This document shows, in pieces, positions 40,445 through 50,264 of a stretch of DNA of 64,000 bases. How positions within the stretch are numbered: the first letter of the stretch is position 1; each line of letters begins with the position of its first letter. The stretch comes from Ectobacillus funiculus (GTDB lineage Bacteria > Bacillota > Bacilli > Bacillales > Bacillaceae_G): contig NZ_SCFM01000012.1 of the NCBI RefSeq assembly GCF_004138295.1, positions 62,001 to 126,000 of the forward strand, read 5' to 3'. Under the pieces are notes generated by a model, which had not been told where the DNA came from, did not search any database, and saw nothing but the letters and a program-made list of their open reading frames with translations. Position numbers and translations under genes: made by a program.

Positions 40445-42136
40445 ATGCTGTTAAAACTTCGAGAACACCGCGCTGTTTTACTGGCATGCGTGATAATTGC
40501 TCTGTTTCTTCTCCCTCTATACGTACTGGGAGAGAATGCGCATATTCGTATGCACGATAATTTAGATTCTAATATCGCTTGGTACAAGGTGCTCCGGGAA
40601 AGCGGACAGCTTTTTGGGGCAATTGATGCAACCATTCCCCAGGTTATCAATGGGCTGCCACGCAATTCATTTGGAACAGAATTTAGCCTTCTCGTTTGGC
40701 TTCATATGCTGTTCCCTTCGATGATTGCTTATGCGATTAGTCAAACAATTGTCCGCTTCGTGGCTTTTTTTGGAATGTATTATCTGCTTCAGGATCATAT
40801 TATTCCTCAAAGGGAAACGAGCTGGATTTCTGTTGGGGCTGCCTTGGCCTTTTCCTTAACTCCTTTTTGGCCATCCGGCATGTTAAGTACGTTGGGGCAC
40901 CCGCTTGCTCTATGGGCATTTTTGCATATTCGCCGTCACACAGCCTCTTGGAAGCACTGGCTGGTCATCCTTCTATTGCCGCTGTATTCAAGCTTCGTGT
41001 TAGGCTTTTTCTTTTTTCTCGCTGCAATGGGAGTGCTATGGTTGGTTGACGTACTGCGAACTCGACGCATCAATCCTGTATTTGCGGCAAGTATCGTTAC
41101 GATGACAGCTTTATATTTACTTATTGACTATCGACTTGTCTACTCTCTTTTATTCCCGCAGGGGCCGACAAGCCGAAATGAGTTTGTCTCGTCTATCCTC
41201 CCATTTTGGAAAACCATTCGGCTCGTGGGAAAGAACTTCGCAATTGGGCATACACACGTACTAACTGTTCACACATACGTTCTTCTCCCGCTTCAGCTGT
41301 TTACACTTGTTATATTGGTTTTTCAGCGCAAAAAGGATATGCTTAAGCGCAGCTTTTTAGGTTGGTTTGCTCTTAACATTTGTTTATCCGTTTGGTATGC
41401 CTTTTGGTTTTATGTTGGCTGGCAGCCTCTCAAGGAACGTTTTGCATTTCTGAACACTTTCAACTTTGCACGCTTCCACTTTTTGCGGCCGCTTGTCTTA
41501 TATGTCCTGTTCGCCCTTTCTCTCGCATTTCTTTGGCAGCTTGGAAAGAGATGGAGGAGCCTTGTAAAGCTGGCTGTTATCGCACAATGTCTTATCTTAT
41601 TTTATTGTAACGAAGAGTGGTATTACAGACGCGTACATGCTCCGTCCTTCAAGGAGTTCTATGCAGTTTCCCTATTCGAGAATATCGCGGATTATATCGG
41701 GAAGCCAAAACAGAACTATCGCGTTGCAACCATTGGGCTTCACCCAGCTATTGCACAATATAATGGCTTTTACACATTAGATACATACAATAACTTTTAT
41801 CCGCTATCCTATAAGCGGCAATTCCGAAAAATCATTGCAGCTGAGCTCAAGAAAAATAAACGTTTAAAACGGTATTTTGATCATTGGGGCGGACGCTGCT
41901 ACCTATTCTCTGCCGAACTTGGAAAATGGTATGACTATCGGAAAACATCCAAGAAAAAAATTCGTCATCTGCAGTTAAACACAGCGGCCTTTTCCTCATT
42001 AGGGGGACGCTATATTTTCTCAGCTGTTCCGATTCAAAACGCAGCTTCCAATCATCTTCGTTTCAAACGATCCTTTGAACATCCAGAAGCTCTTTGGCGC
42101 ATTTATCTATATGAAGTGGAAACACAAGGAGAGTGA
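40445..42136 (+). CDS. ykoS: YkoS-like polytopic membrane glycosylation protein
   Basis: A 563-residue membrane protein with about ten hydrophobic segments and a soluble C-terminal 150 residues. The early extracytoplasmic loop AHIRMHDNLDSNIAWYKVLR has the acidic pattern seen in YkoS/DUF6044 proteins, which belong with GT-C-like transferases. In B. subtilis such proteins pair with a GT2 enzyme of the CsbB/YkoT type, and a YfhO/CsbB pair glycosylates lipoteichoic acid. The next gene is that GT2 partner, four bases away. The ribosome site is modest (GGGTGATG). Confidence 0.78.
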   Translation: MLLKLREHRAVLLACVIIALFLLPLYVLGENAHIRMHDNLDSNIAWYKVLRESGQLFGAIDATIPQVINGLPRNSFGTEFSLLVWLHMLFPSMIAYAISQTIVRFVAFFGMYYLLQDHIIPQRETSWISVGAALAFSLTPFWPSGMLSTLGHPLALWAFLHIRRHTASWKHWLVILLLPLYSSFVLGFFFFLAAMGVLWLVDVLRTRRINPVFAASIVTMTALYLLIDYRLVYSLLFPQGPTSRNEFVSSILPFWKTIRLVGKNFAIGHTHVLTVHTYVLLPLQLFTLVILVFQRKKDMLKRSFLGWFALNICLSVWYAFWFYVGWQPLKERFAFLNTFNFARFHFLRPLVLYVLFALSLAFLWQLGKRWRSLVKLAVIAQCLILFYCNEEWYYRRVHAPSFKEFYAVSLFENIADYIGKPKQNYRVATIGLHPAIAQYNGFYTLDTYNNFYPLSYKRQFRKIIAAELKKNKRLKRYFDHWGGRCYLFSAELGKWYDYRKTSKKKIRHLQLNTAAFSSLGGRYIFSAVPIQNAASNHLRFKRSFEHPEALWRIYLYEVETQGE

Positions 42137-42140
42137 CATC

Positions 42141-43154
42141 ATGACAGAACCTATTTTAACAATTGTGGTACCTTGTTATAACGAAGAGAAAGTAATGAAA
42201 GAAACCATTGGACAGCTTTCAGTTGTACTGGCAAAGCTAATCCGAGAGGAGCTTATCCACGCAAGGAGCAAGCTTCTATTTGTAGATGATGGAAGCAAGG
42301 ATGCGACATGGAATCTTATAGAGGAAGTTAGCAGGATAAATCCATTTTTAACGGGTATTAAGCTAGCGCGCAACGTCGGTCATCAACGTGCGCTCCTTGC
42401 CGGCATTTTATTGGCAAGGGAATATTCTGACTGCGTCATTTCCATTGATGCTGATTTACAAGACGATATTGCCGTTATTCGCGATTTTATTCTAAAATAT
42501 CAAGAAGGCAATGATATTGTATATGGTGTACGAAGCAAACGGGATACAGATACATTTTTTAAGAGAACAAGCGCTGTTTGGTTTTACCGCTTCTTACATA
42601 AGGCAGGCGTGAATATTGTACATAATCATGCCGATTATCGCTTGCTTAGCAAACGTGCCCTTGATGAACTAAGCCTGTATGAAGAGCGCAATATATTTTT
42701 GCGCGGCATTATGCCGCTTCTTGGCTTCCGTTCCACTTTTGTTACATATGAGAGAAAAGCACGTTTTGCGGGCGAATCGAAGTATCCGTTAAAAAAAATG
42801 CTGTCATTTGCCTTTGATGGCATTACATCCTTTAGCATAACGCCAATTCGCTGGATTACGATTATCGGAATGTGCGTCTTCTTGCTAAGCCTGGTTTGCG
42901 GGGTCTATGCGCTCGGTCAGCGTTTCCTTGGTTTTACAACGCCAGGATGGACATCCATCGTCATTTCAATCTGGTTATTAGGCGGTATTCAGCTTATGAG
43001 CATCGGATTAATTGGAGAATATATCGGAAAAATGTATGTAGAGGTGAAACAACGACCTCGTTACACAATTGAGACTGATCTGTACTCTAGACAAATTCAA
43101 ACACAGGACTGGTCCGTATCCTCCTCTCAAGAGGAACAAGAAAAAACATCCTGA
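42141..43154 (+). CDS. ykoT: YkoT/CsbB-type polyprenyl-phosphate glycosyltransferase
   Basis: A GT2 enzyme that would load a sugar onto undecaprenyl phosphate at the inner face of the membrane. The 337-residue protein has IVVPCYNEEKVMKETI, FVDDGSKDAT and the acidic motif ISIDADLQDDIAVI, then two C-terminal membrane spans (about 235-260 and 275-300). The ATG at 42141 follows AAGGAGAG, which overlaps the end of ykoS. The pair is probably one operon acting on a surface polymer. Confidence 0.88.
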   Translation: MTEPILTIVVPCYNEEKVMKETIGQLSVVLAKLIREELIHARSKLLFVDDGSKDATWNLIEEVSRINPFLTGIKLARNVGHQRALLAGILLAREYSDCVISIDADLQDDIAVIRDFILKYQEGNDIVYGVRSKRDTDTFFKRTSAVWFYRFLHKAGVNIVHNHADYRLLSKRALDELSLYEERNIFLRGIMPLLGFRSTFVTYERKARFAGESKYPLKKMLSFAFDGITSFSITPIRWITIIGMCVFLLSLVCGVYALGQRFLGFTTPGWTSIVISIWLLGGIQLMSIGLIGEYIGKMYVEVKQRPRYTIETDLYSRQIQTQDWSVSSSQEEQEKTS

Positions 43155-43192
43155 ATCTCTTCATAAGAAAAACGGACACAGGCAGCAAAACA

Positions 43193-43230
43193 CCCCACAC
43201 AAAGGGAAGATGATTTTCCGTTGTGTGGGG
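43193..43230. terminator. hairpin between convergent ykoT and ysmA
   Basis: CCCCACACAA pairs with TTGTGTGGGG around an inner GGAA/TTTCC hairpin. Neither side has a strong T run. It may serve both convergent genes. Confidence 0.5.
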
Positions 43231-43361
43231 TTGTACTAAAAACAGAAACTAGACAATGTCCCAAACCGAAATTCCTCGCTTCATCAAATCTTTTTCTTCT
43301 ACTTATATAGGGTGGTAGAGGAACTATTTTTCAGAGAATGAAGAGAGGTCTTTTATATGAA

Positions 43362-43811
43362 TTATCTCTCAAGCAATTTCACTTTCCATTCGTCAGACCA
43401 CGGCAAACCTTTTCCTGTTGTTCTCGAAACCTGCACAATAGTCCCTCTTGCTGCAAGACAGATTTCTCCGGCTTCATTTTTCACCATATAATGCAAGTCA
43501 GCAGAAGAGGTTCCCACAGACTGTATCTTTGCATACACCCGTAGCTGTTCATCAAAATACACCTGCTTCAAATAATCGCATTGCTGGTTTGCCACAACAA
43601 TCATTGCTTCCGTCTTTTTATCCATCCACTTTTGCATAAAACCAAGCTCCTTAAAAAATTCAATCCGTGCCTCTTCAAAGTATGTAAATGGAGCTTTATT
43701 ATTAAGGTGACCAAACATATCCGTTTCTGAAAAACGAACTTTTACCGGTATAAAAAAGCTAAATTCCTTTTCCCATTCCAGAGCATTTTCAACATATGAT
43801 ATGTGTTTCAT
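43362..43811 (-). CDS. ysmA: YsmA, hotdog-fold acyl-CoA thioesterase
   Basis: A 149-residue protein of the 4HBT/YbgC type. The catalytic aspartate region is VRFSETDMFGHLNN, followed by the long hotdog helix (FTYFEEARIEFFKELG). Such enzymes cleave acyl-CoA or related thioesters in the cytosol. In B. subtilis ysmA lies next to gerE and the sdh operon; here it sits between ykoT and sdh. Confidence 0.85.
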   Translation of the reverse strand: MKHISYVENALEWEKEFSFFIPVKVRFSETDMFGHLNNKAPFTYFEEARIEFFKELGFMQKWMDKKTEAMIVVANQQCDYLKQVYFDEQLRVYAKIQSVGTSSADLHYMVKNEAGEICLAARGTIVQVSRTTGKGLPWSDEWKVKLLER

Positions 43812-43889
43812 TCCAGCGCCCCCTAATCATTTCACAAGGTGAAGCATTATATAAGAAACCTTTTTTACTGCTTGCAGCTAGAGCATCTT

Positions 43890-44022
43890 GCATTGTAAGA
43901 AAGTATAAATTTCTAACTAGAAATCAATTCGATGTAGTGAGAAATTTTAGGAATACAGTATAAGTAGGGCTACGCCTCTGTCTTCGCCCAAAGGCAGGGC
44001 TCGCCACTCGGCGAGTTTTCTT
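43890..44022 (-). repeat. IR134 repeat, reverse, first of a dimer
   Basis: Full unit in reverse orientation, inner pair CT/AG. The outer right arm reads TTACAAT, with one mismatch. The second unit follows directly. Confidence 0.9.
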
Positions 44023-44140
44023 TACACTGTAAGAAAGTATAAATTTCTAGCTAGAAGTCAATTCGACGTGGTGAGAAATTTTAGGAATACAGTATAAGCG
44101 CAACTACGCCTCTGTCTTCGCCACTCGGCGAGTTTTCTTT
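44023..44140 (-). repeat. IR134 repeat, reverse, second of a dimer
   Basis: Reverse unit with a shortened head region (the CCCTGCCTTTGGG part is missing) but perfect outer arms. Its head end lies a few bases from the sdhB terminator. Confidence 0.9.
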
Positions 44141-44141
44141 A

Positions 44142-44173
44142 TGAAAATCGCCTCTTCTGTAGGAAGAGGCGAT
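44142..44173 (-). terminator. terminator of the sdh operon
   Basis: Perfect stem ATCGCCTCTTC / GAAGAGGCGAT with a five-base loop, followed by TTTTCAT on the minus strand. Confidence 0.88.
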
Positions 44174-44183
44174 AGCTGACAGA

Positions 44184-44945
44184 TTAATAGTTATTGTCAC
44201 TGCCAAAGAAATCCTTGAACGATTGGAATGTTGTATCGCGGTTCAAGGCAGCGATTGATGTTGTGAGCGGAATTCCTTTTGGACAGGATTGTACGCAGTT
44301 TTGCGAATTTCCGCAGTTTGCAAGTCCACCATCGCCCATCAGGGTACGCAGACGCTCTGCTTTATGCAGAGAACCTGTTGGATGTGCATTGAACAGACGC
44401 GCTTGCGATAATGGAGCCGGCCCAATAAAGGAAGATTTCTCGTTTACGTTCGGGCAAGCCTCTAAGCAAACGCCGCAGGTCATACATTTTGATAACTCAT
44501 ACGCCCATTGACGTTTCTTCTCTGGCATACGTGGTCCTGGACCAAGATCGTACGTACCGTCGATTGGCACCCATGCTTTTACGCGTTTTAAGGCGTTGAA
44601 CATGCGGCTACGGTCAATTTGCAAATCACGTACAACCGGGAATGTTTTCATTGGCTGCAAACGGATTGGCTGTTCAAGCTTATCAACAAGCGCAGTACAG
44701 GATTGACGCGGTTTGCCGTTAATAACCATAGAACATGCGCCGCATACTTCCTCCAAACAGTTCATATCCCAAGCAACTGGTGTTGTTTGGTTTCCCTTTG
44801 TATCAACCGGGTTACGACGAATTTCCATCAATGCCGAGATAACGTTCATATTCGGACGATAAGGAATTGCAAACTCTTGTTCATACGGTTGTGCGTCCGG
44901 CGAGTCTTGTCTTGTAATAATGAGGCGGATTTGTTTATCAGACAT
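44184..44945 (-). CDS. sdhB: succinate dehydrogenase iron-sulphur subunit
   Basis: SdhB passes electrons from the flavin to menaquinone. The 253-residue protein has the 2Fe-2S cysteines in CLEEVCGACSMVINGKPRQS (plus a following Cys), the 4Fe-4S motif CMTCGVCLEACP, and a third cluster region with CVQSCPKG. I chose the ATG at 44945, behind AAGGGGG, rather than the frame's upstream start. It overlaps the sdhA stop by eight bases. Confidence 0.97.
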   Translation of the reverse strand: MSDKQIRLIITRQDSPDAQPYEQEFAIPYRPNMNVISALMEIRRNPVDTKGNQTTPVAWDMNCLEEVCGACSMVINGKPRQSCTALVDKLEQPIRLQPMKTFPVVRDLQIDRSRMFNALKRVKAWVPIDGTYDLGPGPRMPEKKRQWAYELSKCMTCGVCLEACPNVNEKSSFIGPAPLSQARLFNAHPTGSLHKAERLRTLMGDGGLANCGNSQNCVQSCPKGIPLTTSIAALNRDTTFQSFKDFFGSDNNY

Positions 44946-46735
44946 GTTGCTTATCCCCCTTCTGTTCTGCCGTTTCATTTTTCTTCTTCTTATCTGTAGT
45001 ATAGTCGCGTTTACGCGGTGCGATTAAATCTACATCTACATCTTTATAAGAGAATACTGGCTCCTTCGTCTTTGCATCGAAGCTTGCCATTGTATGCTTC
45101 ATAAACTGTTCATCGTTACGCTCTGGGAATTCTGGTTTATAATGCGCTCCGCGGCTTTCATTACGGTTATATGCGCCAAGCGTGATGACACGAGCTAAGT
45201 GCAGCATGTTTTCTAACTGACGAGTAAAGGAAGCTCCTTGGTTGCTCCATTTTGCTGTATCATTAATGTTGATGCGCTGATAACGTTCCAGCAGTTCCTG
45301 GATCTTATTATCCGTTTGCAGAAGCTTTTCGTTGTAACGTACAACCGTTACATTGTCCGTCATCCATTCTCCAAGCTCTTTATGAAGCACATACGCATTC
45401 TCAGTTCCGTTCATAGCCAAAATGTTGTTGTATCTTTCAATTTCCGCAAGCTCGTTTTGCTCATAAACAGAAACAGATAGAGCATCAGCCGACTTTTCAA
45501 GACCCTTCATGTACTCAATCGCATTTGGTCCTGCTACCATACCGCCGTAAATAGCGGATAATAAGGAGTTTGCTCCTAAACGGTTTGCTCCGTGCATAGA
45601 GAAATCACACTCACCTGCCGCGAACAACCCTGGAATATTTGTCATTTGGTTGTAATCTACCCATAATCCGCCCATCGAATAGTGAACAGCCGGGAAGATT
45701 TTCATCGGCAGCTTGCGCGGATCGTCGCCCGTGAACTTCTCATAAATTTCAATAATACCGCCCAGTTTGATATCAAGCTCTTTTGGATCCTTATGAGATA
45801 AATCTAGATACACCATGTTTTCGCCGTTCACACCAAGCTTTTGATTTACGCACACGTCAAAGATTTCACGAGTTGCAATATCACGCGGTACAAGGTTTCC
45901 GTACGCTGGATATTTCTCCTCCAAGAAATACCAAGGCTTGCCATCTTTATATGTCCAAACACGTCCGCCCTCACCGCGTGCAGATTCACTCATGAGACGA
46001 AGCTTATCGTCTCCAGGAATTGCTGTGGGATGAATTTGGATAAACTCACCATTTGCATAGATTGCGCCTTGCTGATAGACAGCAGAAGCCGCTGTACCCG
46101 TGTTAATAATTGAGTTTGTAGATTTTCCGAAAATAATACCAGGGCCGCCTGTCGCCATAATAACAGCATCAGCTTGGAAGCTTTTAATTTCAGATGATTG
46201 TAAGTTTTGAGCCACAATTCCACGACAAACACCCTCATCATCTACAACAACACGTAAAAACTCCCAGCCTTCAAATTTTTCAACAAGACCGGCCACCTCA
46301 TGACGGCGCACCTGCTCATCTAATGCATATAACAGCTGCTGACCAGTCGTCGCGCCTGCAAACGCTGTGCGGTGGTGCTTCGTACCTCCAAAGCGGCGGA
46401 AGTCAAGAAGACCTTCATCCGTACGGTTAAACATAACACCCATACGATCCATTAAGTGAATAACTCCAGGAGCCGCATCGCACATCGCCTTAACAGGAGG
46501 CTGATCCGCTAAGAAGTCGCCGCCGTATACCGTGTCATCAAAATGCTCCCATGGAGAATCCCCTTCACCCTTTGTGTTAACAGCGCCGTTAATACCGCCC
46601 TGCGCACAAACAGAGTGAGAACGTTTTACTGGAACAAGCGAGAACAGGTCAACCTTAACTCCTGCTTCCGCTCCTTTAATTGTTGCCATTAAGCCGGCCA
46701 AGCCGCCGCCAACTACGATTAGTTTCCCTTTCATG
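44938..46735 (-). CDS. sdhA: succinate dehydrogenase flavoprotein subunit
   Basis: SdhA oxidises succinate with covalently bound FAD. The 598-residue protein has the dinucleotide motif LIVVGGGLAGLMA, the FAD-attachment histidine in RSHSVCAQGGINGA, and the active-site region HPTAIPGDDKLRLMSESARG. I chose the ATG at 46735, eight bases after AAGGAG; a GTG eight bases further upstream is too close to that site. Order sdhC-sdhA-sdhB is typical for Bacillus. Confidence 0.97.
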
Positions 46736-46746
46736 CTCTCCACTCC

Positions 46747-47373
46747 TTACATATTTGCTAACTGAGGATCCACGAATGCGAACAAAGCACGAATTCCTAC
46801 TATAGATAGTGCAAAGAAAATCGCCAATGTTACATAAGTAGATATGCGCTGTGAACGCGGTGAAACTGTAATGCCCCAACTAATGAAAAATGACCATAAT
46901 CCATTAGCAAGGTGGAATACTGCTGATAACACGCCTATTGTATAAAATATAAACATACCAGGATTGCTTAAAATATTTTCCATCATTTCGTAATCCACTT
47001 CTTGTCCTAATGCAGCGGCAATACGTGTCTGCCAAACGTGCCAAGCGATAAAAACAACGAGGAATACGCCCGTAAAACGCTGAATCGAAAACATCCAGTT
47101 ACGGAAATAGCTGTAAGCATTAACATTATGCTTAGCAGTGAATGCAATATAAATTCCATATACCGCGTGATACAACAATGGTAAAAAAATCACAAACGTT
47201 TCTAAGAAAATTCGGAATGGTAGGTGTTCCATAAATCCGGAAGCTTTGTTGAACGCTTCTGCGCCCGCCGTAGCAAAATGGTTTACTACTAAGTGTTGTG
47301 TCAAAAAAATACCGACAGGAATGACTCCTAATAAAGAGTGCCATTTACGGTAAGCAAATTCTTGCCCTTTCAT
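46747..47373 (-). CDS. sdhC: succinate dehydrogenase cytochrome b558 subunit
   Basis: SdhC anchors the complex and carries two haem b groups. The 208-residue protein has five membrane spans and the histidines expected for haem ligation, including FAYRKWHSLLG, TQHLVVNHF, YHAVYGIYIA and FIAWHVWQTR. First gene of the operon, ATG behind AAGGGGGG. No clear promoter match in the upstream AT-rich sequence. Confidence 0.95.
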   Translation of the reverse strand: MKGQEFAYRKWHSLLGVIPVGIFLTQHLVVNHFATAGAEAFNKASGFMEHLPFRIFLETFVIFLPLLYHAVYGIYIAFTAKHNVNAYSYFRNWMFSIQRFTGVFLVVFIAWHVWQTRIAAALGQEVDYEMMENILSNPGMFIFYTIGVLSAVFHLANGLWSFFISWGITVSPRSQRISTYVTLAIFFALSIVGIRALFAFVDPQLANM

Positions 47374-47688
47374 CTTCCCATTACCCCCCTTGAATGTTTA
47401 GCTCACATCATAAATTATTATTTTCAGACAATAGCATTTCTTTCATTCTCTGAAAAAGATTGTAAAAACTATTCAAAATATTACAGTATAATTTATGACA
47501 AATCCATTTTACTCCTAACTTCCTAAGAGCGTCAAGAAAACGGATACACAATATCTGTATAAAATTTCAAGAAGTGCATTAATACCTGTTAAAACATCGT
47601 AATGCTTTTGTAACATTCTAGCGAAATTATGTGTTTCTTTTATCAAAATGTTATATAATAACGACAGAAAAGAAAGAGGGGAAATCTC
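47374..47688. other. divergent sdhC-yslB intergenic region
   Basis: AT-rich 315-base region that must hold the promoters of both genes. TATAAT-like sequences occur on both strands (for example at about 47655 before yslB), but I found no pair with a convincing -35. No repeat copy is present. Confidence 0.45.
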
Positions 47689-48135
47689 GTGAGCAACAAA
47701 ACAAATATAGAACAATTACTAACAATTCCAATAAATGCTTTCGCCTACGAGTTAATTCGTGAAGAGCTTCTTCCAGATATTATTGGCAAAGAATTAGATC
47801 GGATACTATATTGGGCAGGAAAAAACCTTGCCAGGAAGTACACACTAGAAACCTTTGAAGATATTATCGTTTTTTTCCGGCAAGCCGGCTGGGGTGACTT
47901 AAGCATCGTTGAGCAAAACCGACGTGAGCTGCAATTACAACTAACGAGTCCTCTTATTGGGGAACGCTACAAGAATAAACAAAATACAACCTATCAATTA
48001 GAAGCGGGTTTTCTTGCACAGCAAACGCAGCAGCAGCGCCAAGTAATTGCTGAAGCATATGAAGACCCGAAAAAACGCTCTGAAAAAGTACTATTTACCG
48101 TGAAATGGGATGCAAAGGATCCTCTTAATACATAA
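47689..48135 (+). CDS. yslB: YslB, DUF2507 protein
   Basis: A 148-residue soluble protein of the DUF2507 family, function unknown. Recognisable segments are AYELIREELLPDIIGKEL, ILYWAGKNLARKY and FFRQAGWGDLSIVEQ. The start is GTG behind AGAGGGG. It is divergent from sdhC, as in B. subtilis, though lysC and its leader, which follow there, are absent. Confidence 0.9.
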   Translation: MSNKTNIEQLLTIPINAFAYELIREELLPDIIGKELDRILYWAGKNLARKYTLETFEDIIVFFRQAGWGDLSIVEQNRRELQLQLTSPLIGERYKNKQNTTYQLEAGFLAQQTQQQRQVIAEAYEDPKKRSEKVLFTVKWDAKDPLNT

Positions 48136-48156
48136 GCCGGCTTTTGCTGGCTTTTT
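48134..48156 (+). terminator. terminator after yslB
   Basis: AAGCCGGC-TTTT-GCTGGCTTTTTAT, with the stop codon just upstream. Confidence 0.75.
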
Positions 48157-48164
48157 ATGTTTTA

Positions 48165-48208
48165 TACGGTAGACGAAGCAAGCAACTGCTCAATTGTTTC
48201 GTCTACCT
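48165..48208. other. inverted repeat, role unknown
   Basis: GGTAGACGAAGCAA pairs with TTGTTTCGTCTACC (one mismatch) over a 12-base loop. No T run on either side. It lies between the yslB terminator and the degenerate repeat near uvrC. Confidence 0.5.
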
Positions 48209-48367
48209 ATTGTAACAGTTGCAAATTTCCGTGCCAACACGGGAAACACTTCCGTTTTTTCCATCTGCTCATCATTTCTTCCTTGTCCTGCACACAAGCC
48301 CTTCGCGCCAAGCTATCAGCTGAAAATGAAATAAGCATCTATTACCATTATAGCATCATGGAAGTTA

Positions 48368-48473
48368 TAACCGACTAGCGAGTCATTAGGCAAAGACAGA
48401 AGCGAAGTTTCGCTTCTACTTTACTCCTGTCAAATGACTTCTAGCTGGAAATTTATACTCTCCTATAGTGCTA
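48368..48473 (+). repeat. IR134 repeat, degenerate
   Basis: Head, CAAAGACAGAAG middle and right arm are recognisable but diverged, and the left arm is mostly lost. The final bases include the uvrC stop codon (CTA on this strand). Confidence 0.75.
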
Positions 48474-50252
48474 GAAGGAAGCTTGTTCAAAGTGACTTCG
48501 TACTGCTTCAGCTACATTCTTCGGCACACCGGCTGCTGTAATTTCCTCGATTGATGCTTCCTTTAGCTTTTTAACAGAACCAAAATGCTTCAAAAGCTGC
48601 TTTCTTCGTTTTTCTCCTACACCTGGGATCTCGTCAAGTACAGATTGAATGGCTGACTTACCGTGCAAATGACGATGAAACGTGATCGCAAAACGGTGTA
48701 CCTCATCTTGGATCCGCTGCAGCAGATAAAACTCCTGACTGCTTCGTTCCAGTTCTATTGGTCGCGCGGACTCTCCTATAATAAGCTGCGATGTACGATG
48801 CTTTTCATCCTTCATCAGACCGGCAACAGGAATAGACAAGCCAAGTTCATTCTCCAATACATCTATCGCTGCGCCAAGCTGTCCCTTTCCCCCATCAATA
48901 ATAATAAGATCCGGAAGCGGAAGATGCTCGCGCAGCACACGAGAATAACGGCGCCGTACAACCTCACGCATCGATTCATAATCGTCAGGTCCTTGCACCG
49001 TTTTAATTTTATATTTCCGATACTCTTTTTTATCCGGCTTGCCATCGACAAACACAATCATTGCAGAAACAGGATTTGTTCCTTGAATATTCGAATTGTC
49101 AAACGCCTCAATTCGGCTCAGTGTTGGAATCCCCAGTGCCTTCCCTAAATTCTCCACAGCTTTAATCGTGCGCTCCTCATCACGTTCAATAAGAGAAAAC
49201 TTTTCCCTCAAAGCAATATCTGCATTCTTGGAGGCTAAATCAACAAGCTCCTTCCGCTTGCCCGTTTTTGGCTGTGATACGTCCACCTCTAGAAATTGCT
49301 GTGCCAGCTCTTGGTCGATAGCATTTGGGAGTACAATCTCCTTTGGCTTAAAATGATTATCCTGTGCGTAAAATTGTCCAATGAAGGTGAGAAATTCCTC
49401 CTCAGGCTCATCATAGATTGGGAACATGGAAACATCGCGTTCAATTAGCTTTCCTTGGCGAACAAAAAATACCTGTACACACATCCAGCCTTTATCTATC
49501 ACATAGCCAAATATATCCCGATCAAGTAAATCGCCCATAATCATTTTTTGCTTCTCCATGAGCGCATCCATATGAGCCATTTGATCCCGCAGTTCCTTTG
49601 CACGTTCAAACTCTAGCTTTTCAGCCGCTTCGTACATTTTAACCTCAAGCTCCGAGCGAATATCCTTATGACCGCCATTTAAAAAACGGGTAATTTGGTC
49701 AACAATTTCCCTATTTTGCTCTTCCGTCACATCCTTGATACAGGGAGCTAAGCATTGTCCCATATGATAATACAAGCATACCTTGTCTGGAATGTTTGTG
49801 CATTTGCGCAATGGATACATGCGATCAAGCAGCTTTTTCGTTTCATGGGCTGCCTGTGAATTTGGATATGGTCCAAAATATCTTCCTTTATCCTTCTTGA
49901 CGGTTCTCGTGATAACGAGACGCGGCTGCTTTTCCGCCGTAATTTTCAAAAACGGATAGCTTTTGTCATCCTTAAGCATAATATTGTATTTTGGATCATG
50001 TTTTTTTATTAAATTTAATTCTAAAATAAGCGCCTCTAAATTTGAGGACGTAACAATATACTCAAAGTCAGCAATCTCATTGACCAGACGATACGTTTTC
50101 CCGTCGTGCGTTCCTGTAAAATAAGAACGCACACGATTTTTGAGCACCTTTGCTTTGCCTACATAAATAATCGTGCCGTGCTTGTCCTTCATTAAATAAC
50201 AGCCCGGCTGATCTGGCAAAACCGCCAGCTTTTCACGTAGCTTCTCTTGCAT
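48471..50252 (-). CDS. uvrC: excinuclease ABC subunit C
   Basis: UvrC makes the two incisions in nucleotide excision repair. The 593-residue protein has the N-terminal GIY-YIG nuclease domain ([19 protein letters not shown]), a UVR motif near residue 205, the RNase H-like 5' nuclease domain ([29 protein letters not shown]), and C-terminal helix-hairpin-helix ([18 protein letters not shown]). Full length. The TAG stop lies inside the end of a degenerate IR134 copy. Confidence 0.97.
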   Translation of the reverse strand: MQEKLREKLAVLPDQPGCYLMKDKHGTIIYVGKAKVLKNRVRSYFTGTHDGKTYRLVNEIADFEYIVTSSNLEALILELNLIKKHDPKYNIMLKDDKSYPFLKITAEKQPRLVITRTVKKDKGRYFGPYPNSQAAHETKKLLDRMYPLRKCTNIPDKVCLYYHMGQCLAPCIKDVTEEQNREIVDQITRFLNGGHKDIRSELEVKMYEAAEKLEFERAKELRDQMAHMDALMEKQKMIMGDLLDRDIFGYVIDKGWMCVQVFFVRQGKLIERDVSMFPIYDEPEEEFLTFIGQFYAQDNHFKPKEIVLPNAIDQELAQQFLEVDVSQPKTGKRKELVDLASKNADIALREKFSLIERDEERTIKAVENLGKALGIPTLSRIEAFDNSNIQGTNPVSAMIVFVDGKPDKKEYRKYKIKTVQGPDDYESMREVVRRRYSRVLREHLPLPDLIIIDGGKGQLGAAIDVLENELGLSIPVAGLMKDEKHRTSQLIIGESARPIELERSSQEFYLLQRIQDEVHRFAITFHRHLHGKSAIQSVLDEIPGVGEKRRKQLLKHFGSVKKLKEASIEEITAAGVPKNVAEAVRSHFEQASF

Positions 50253-50264
50253 ACCTCTCCCCCT

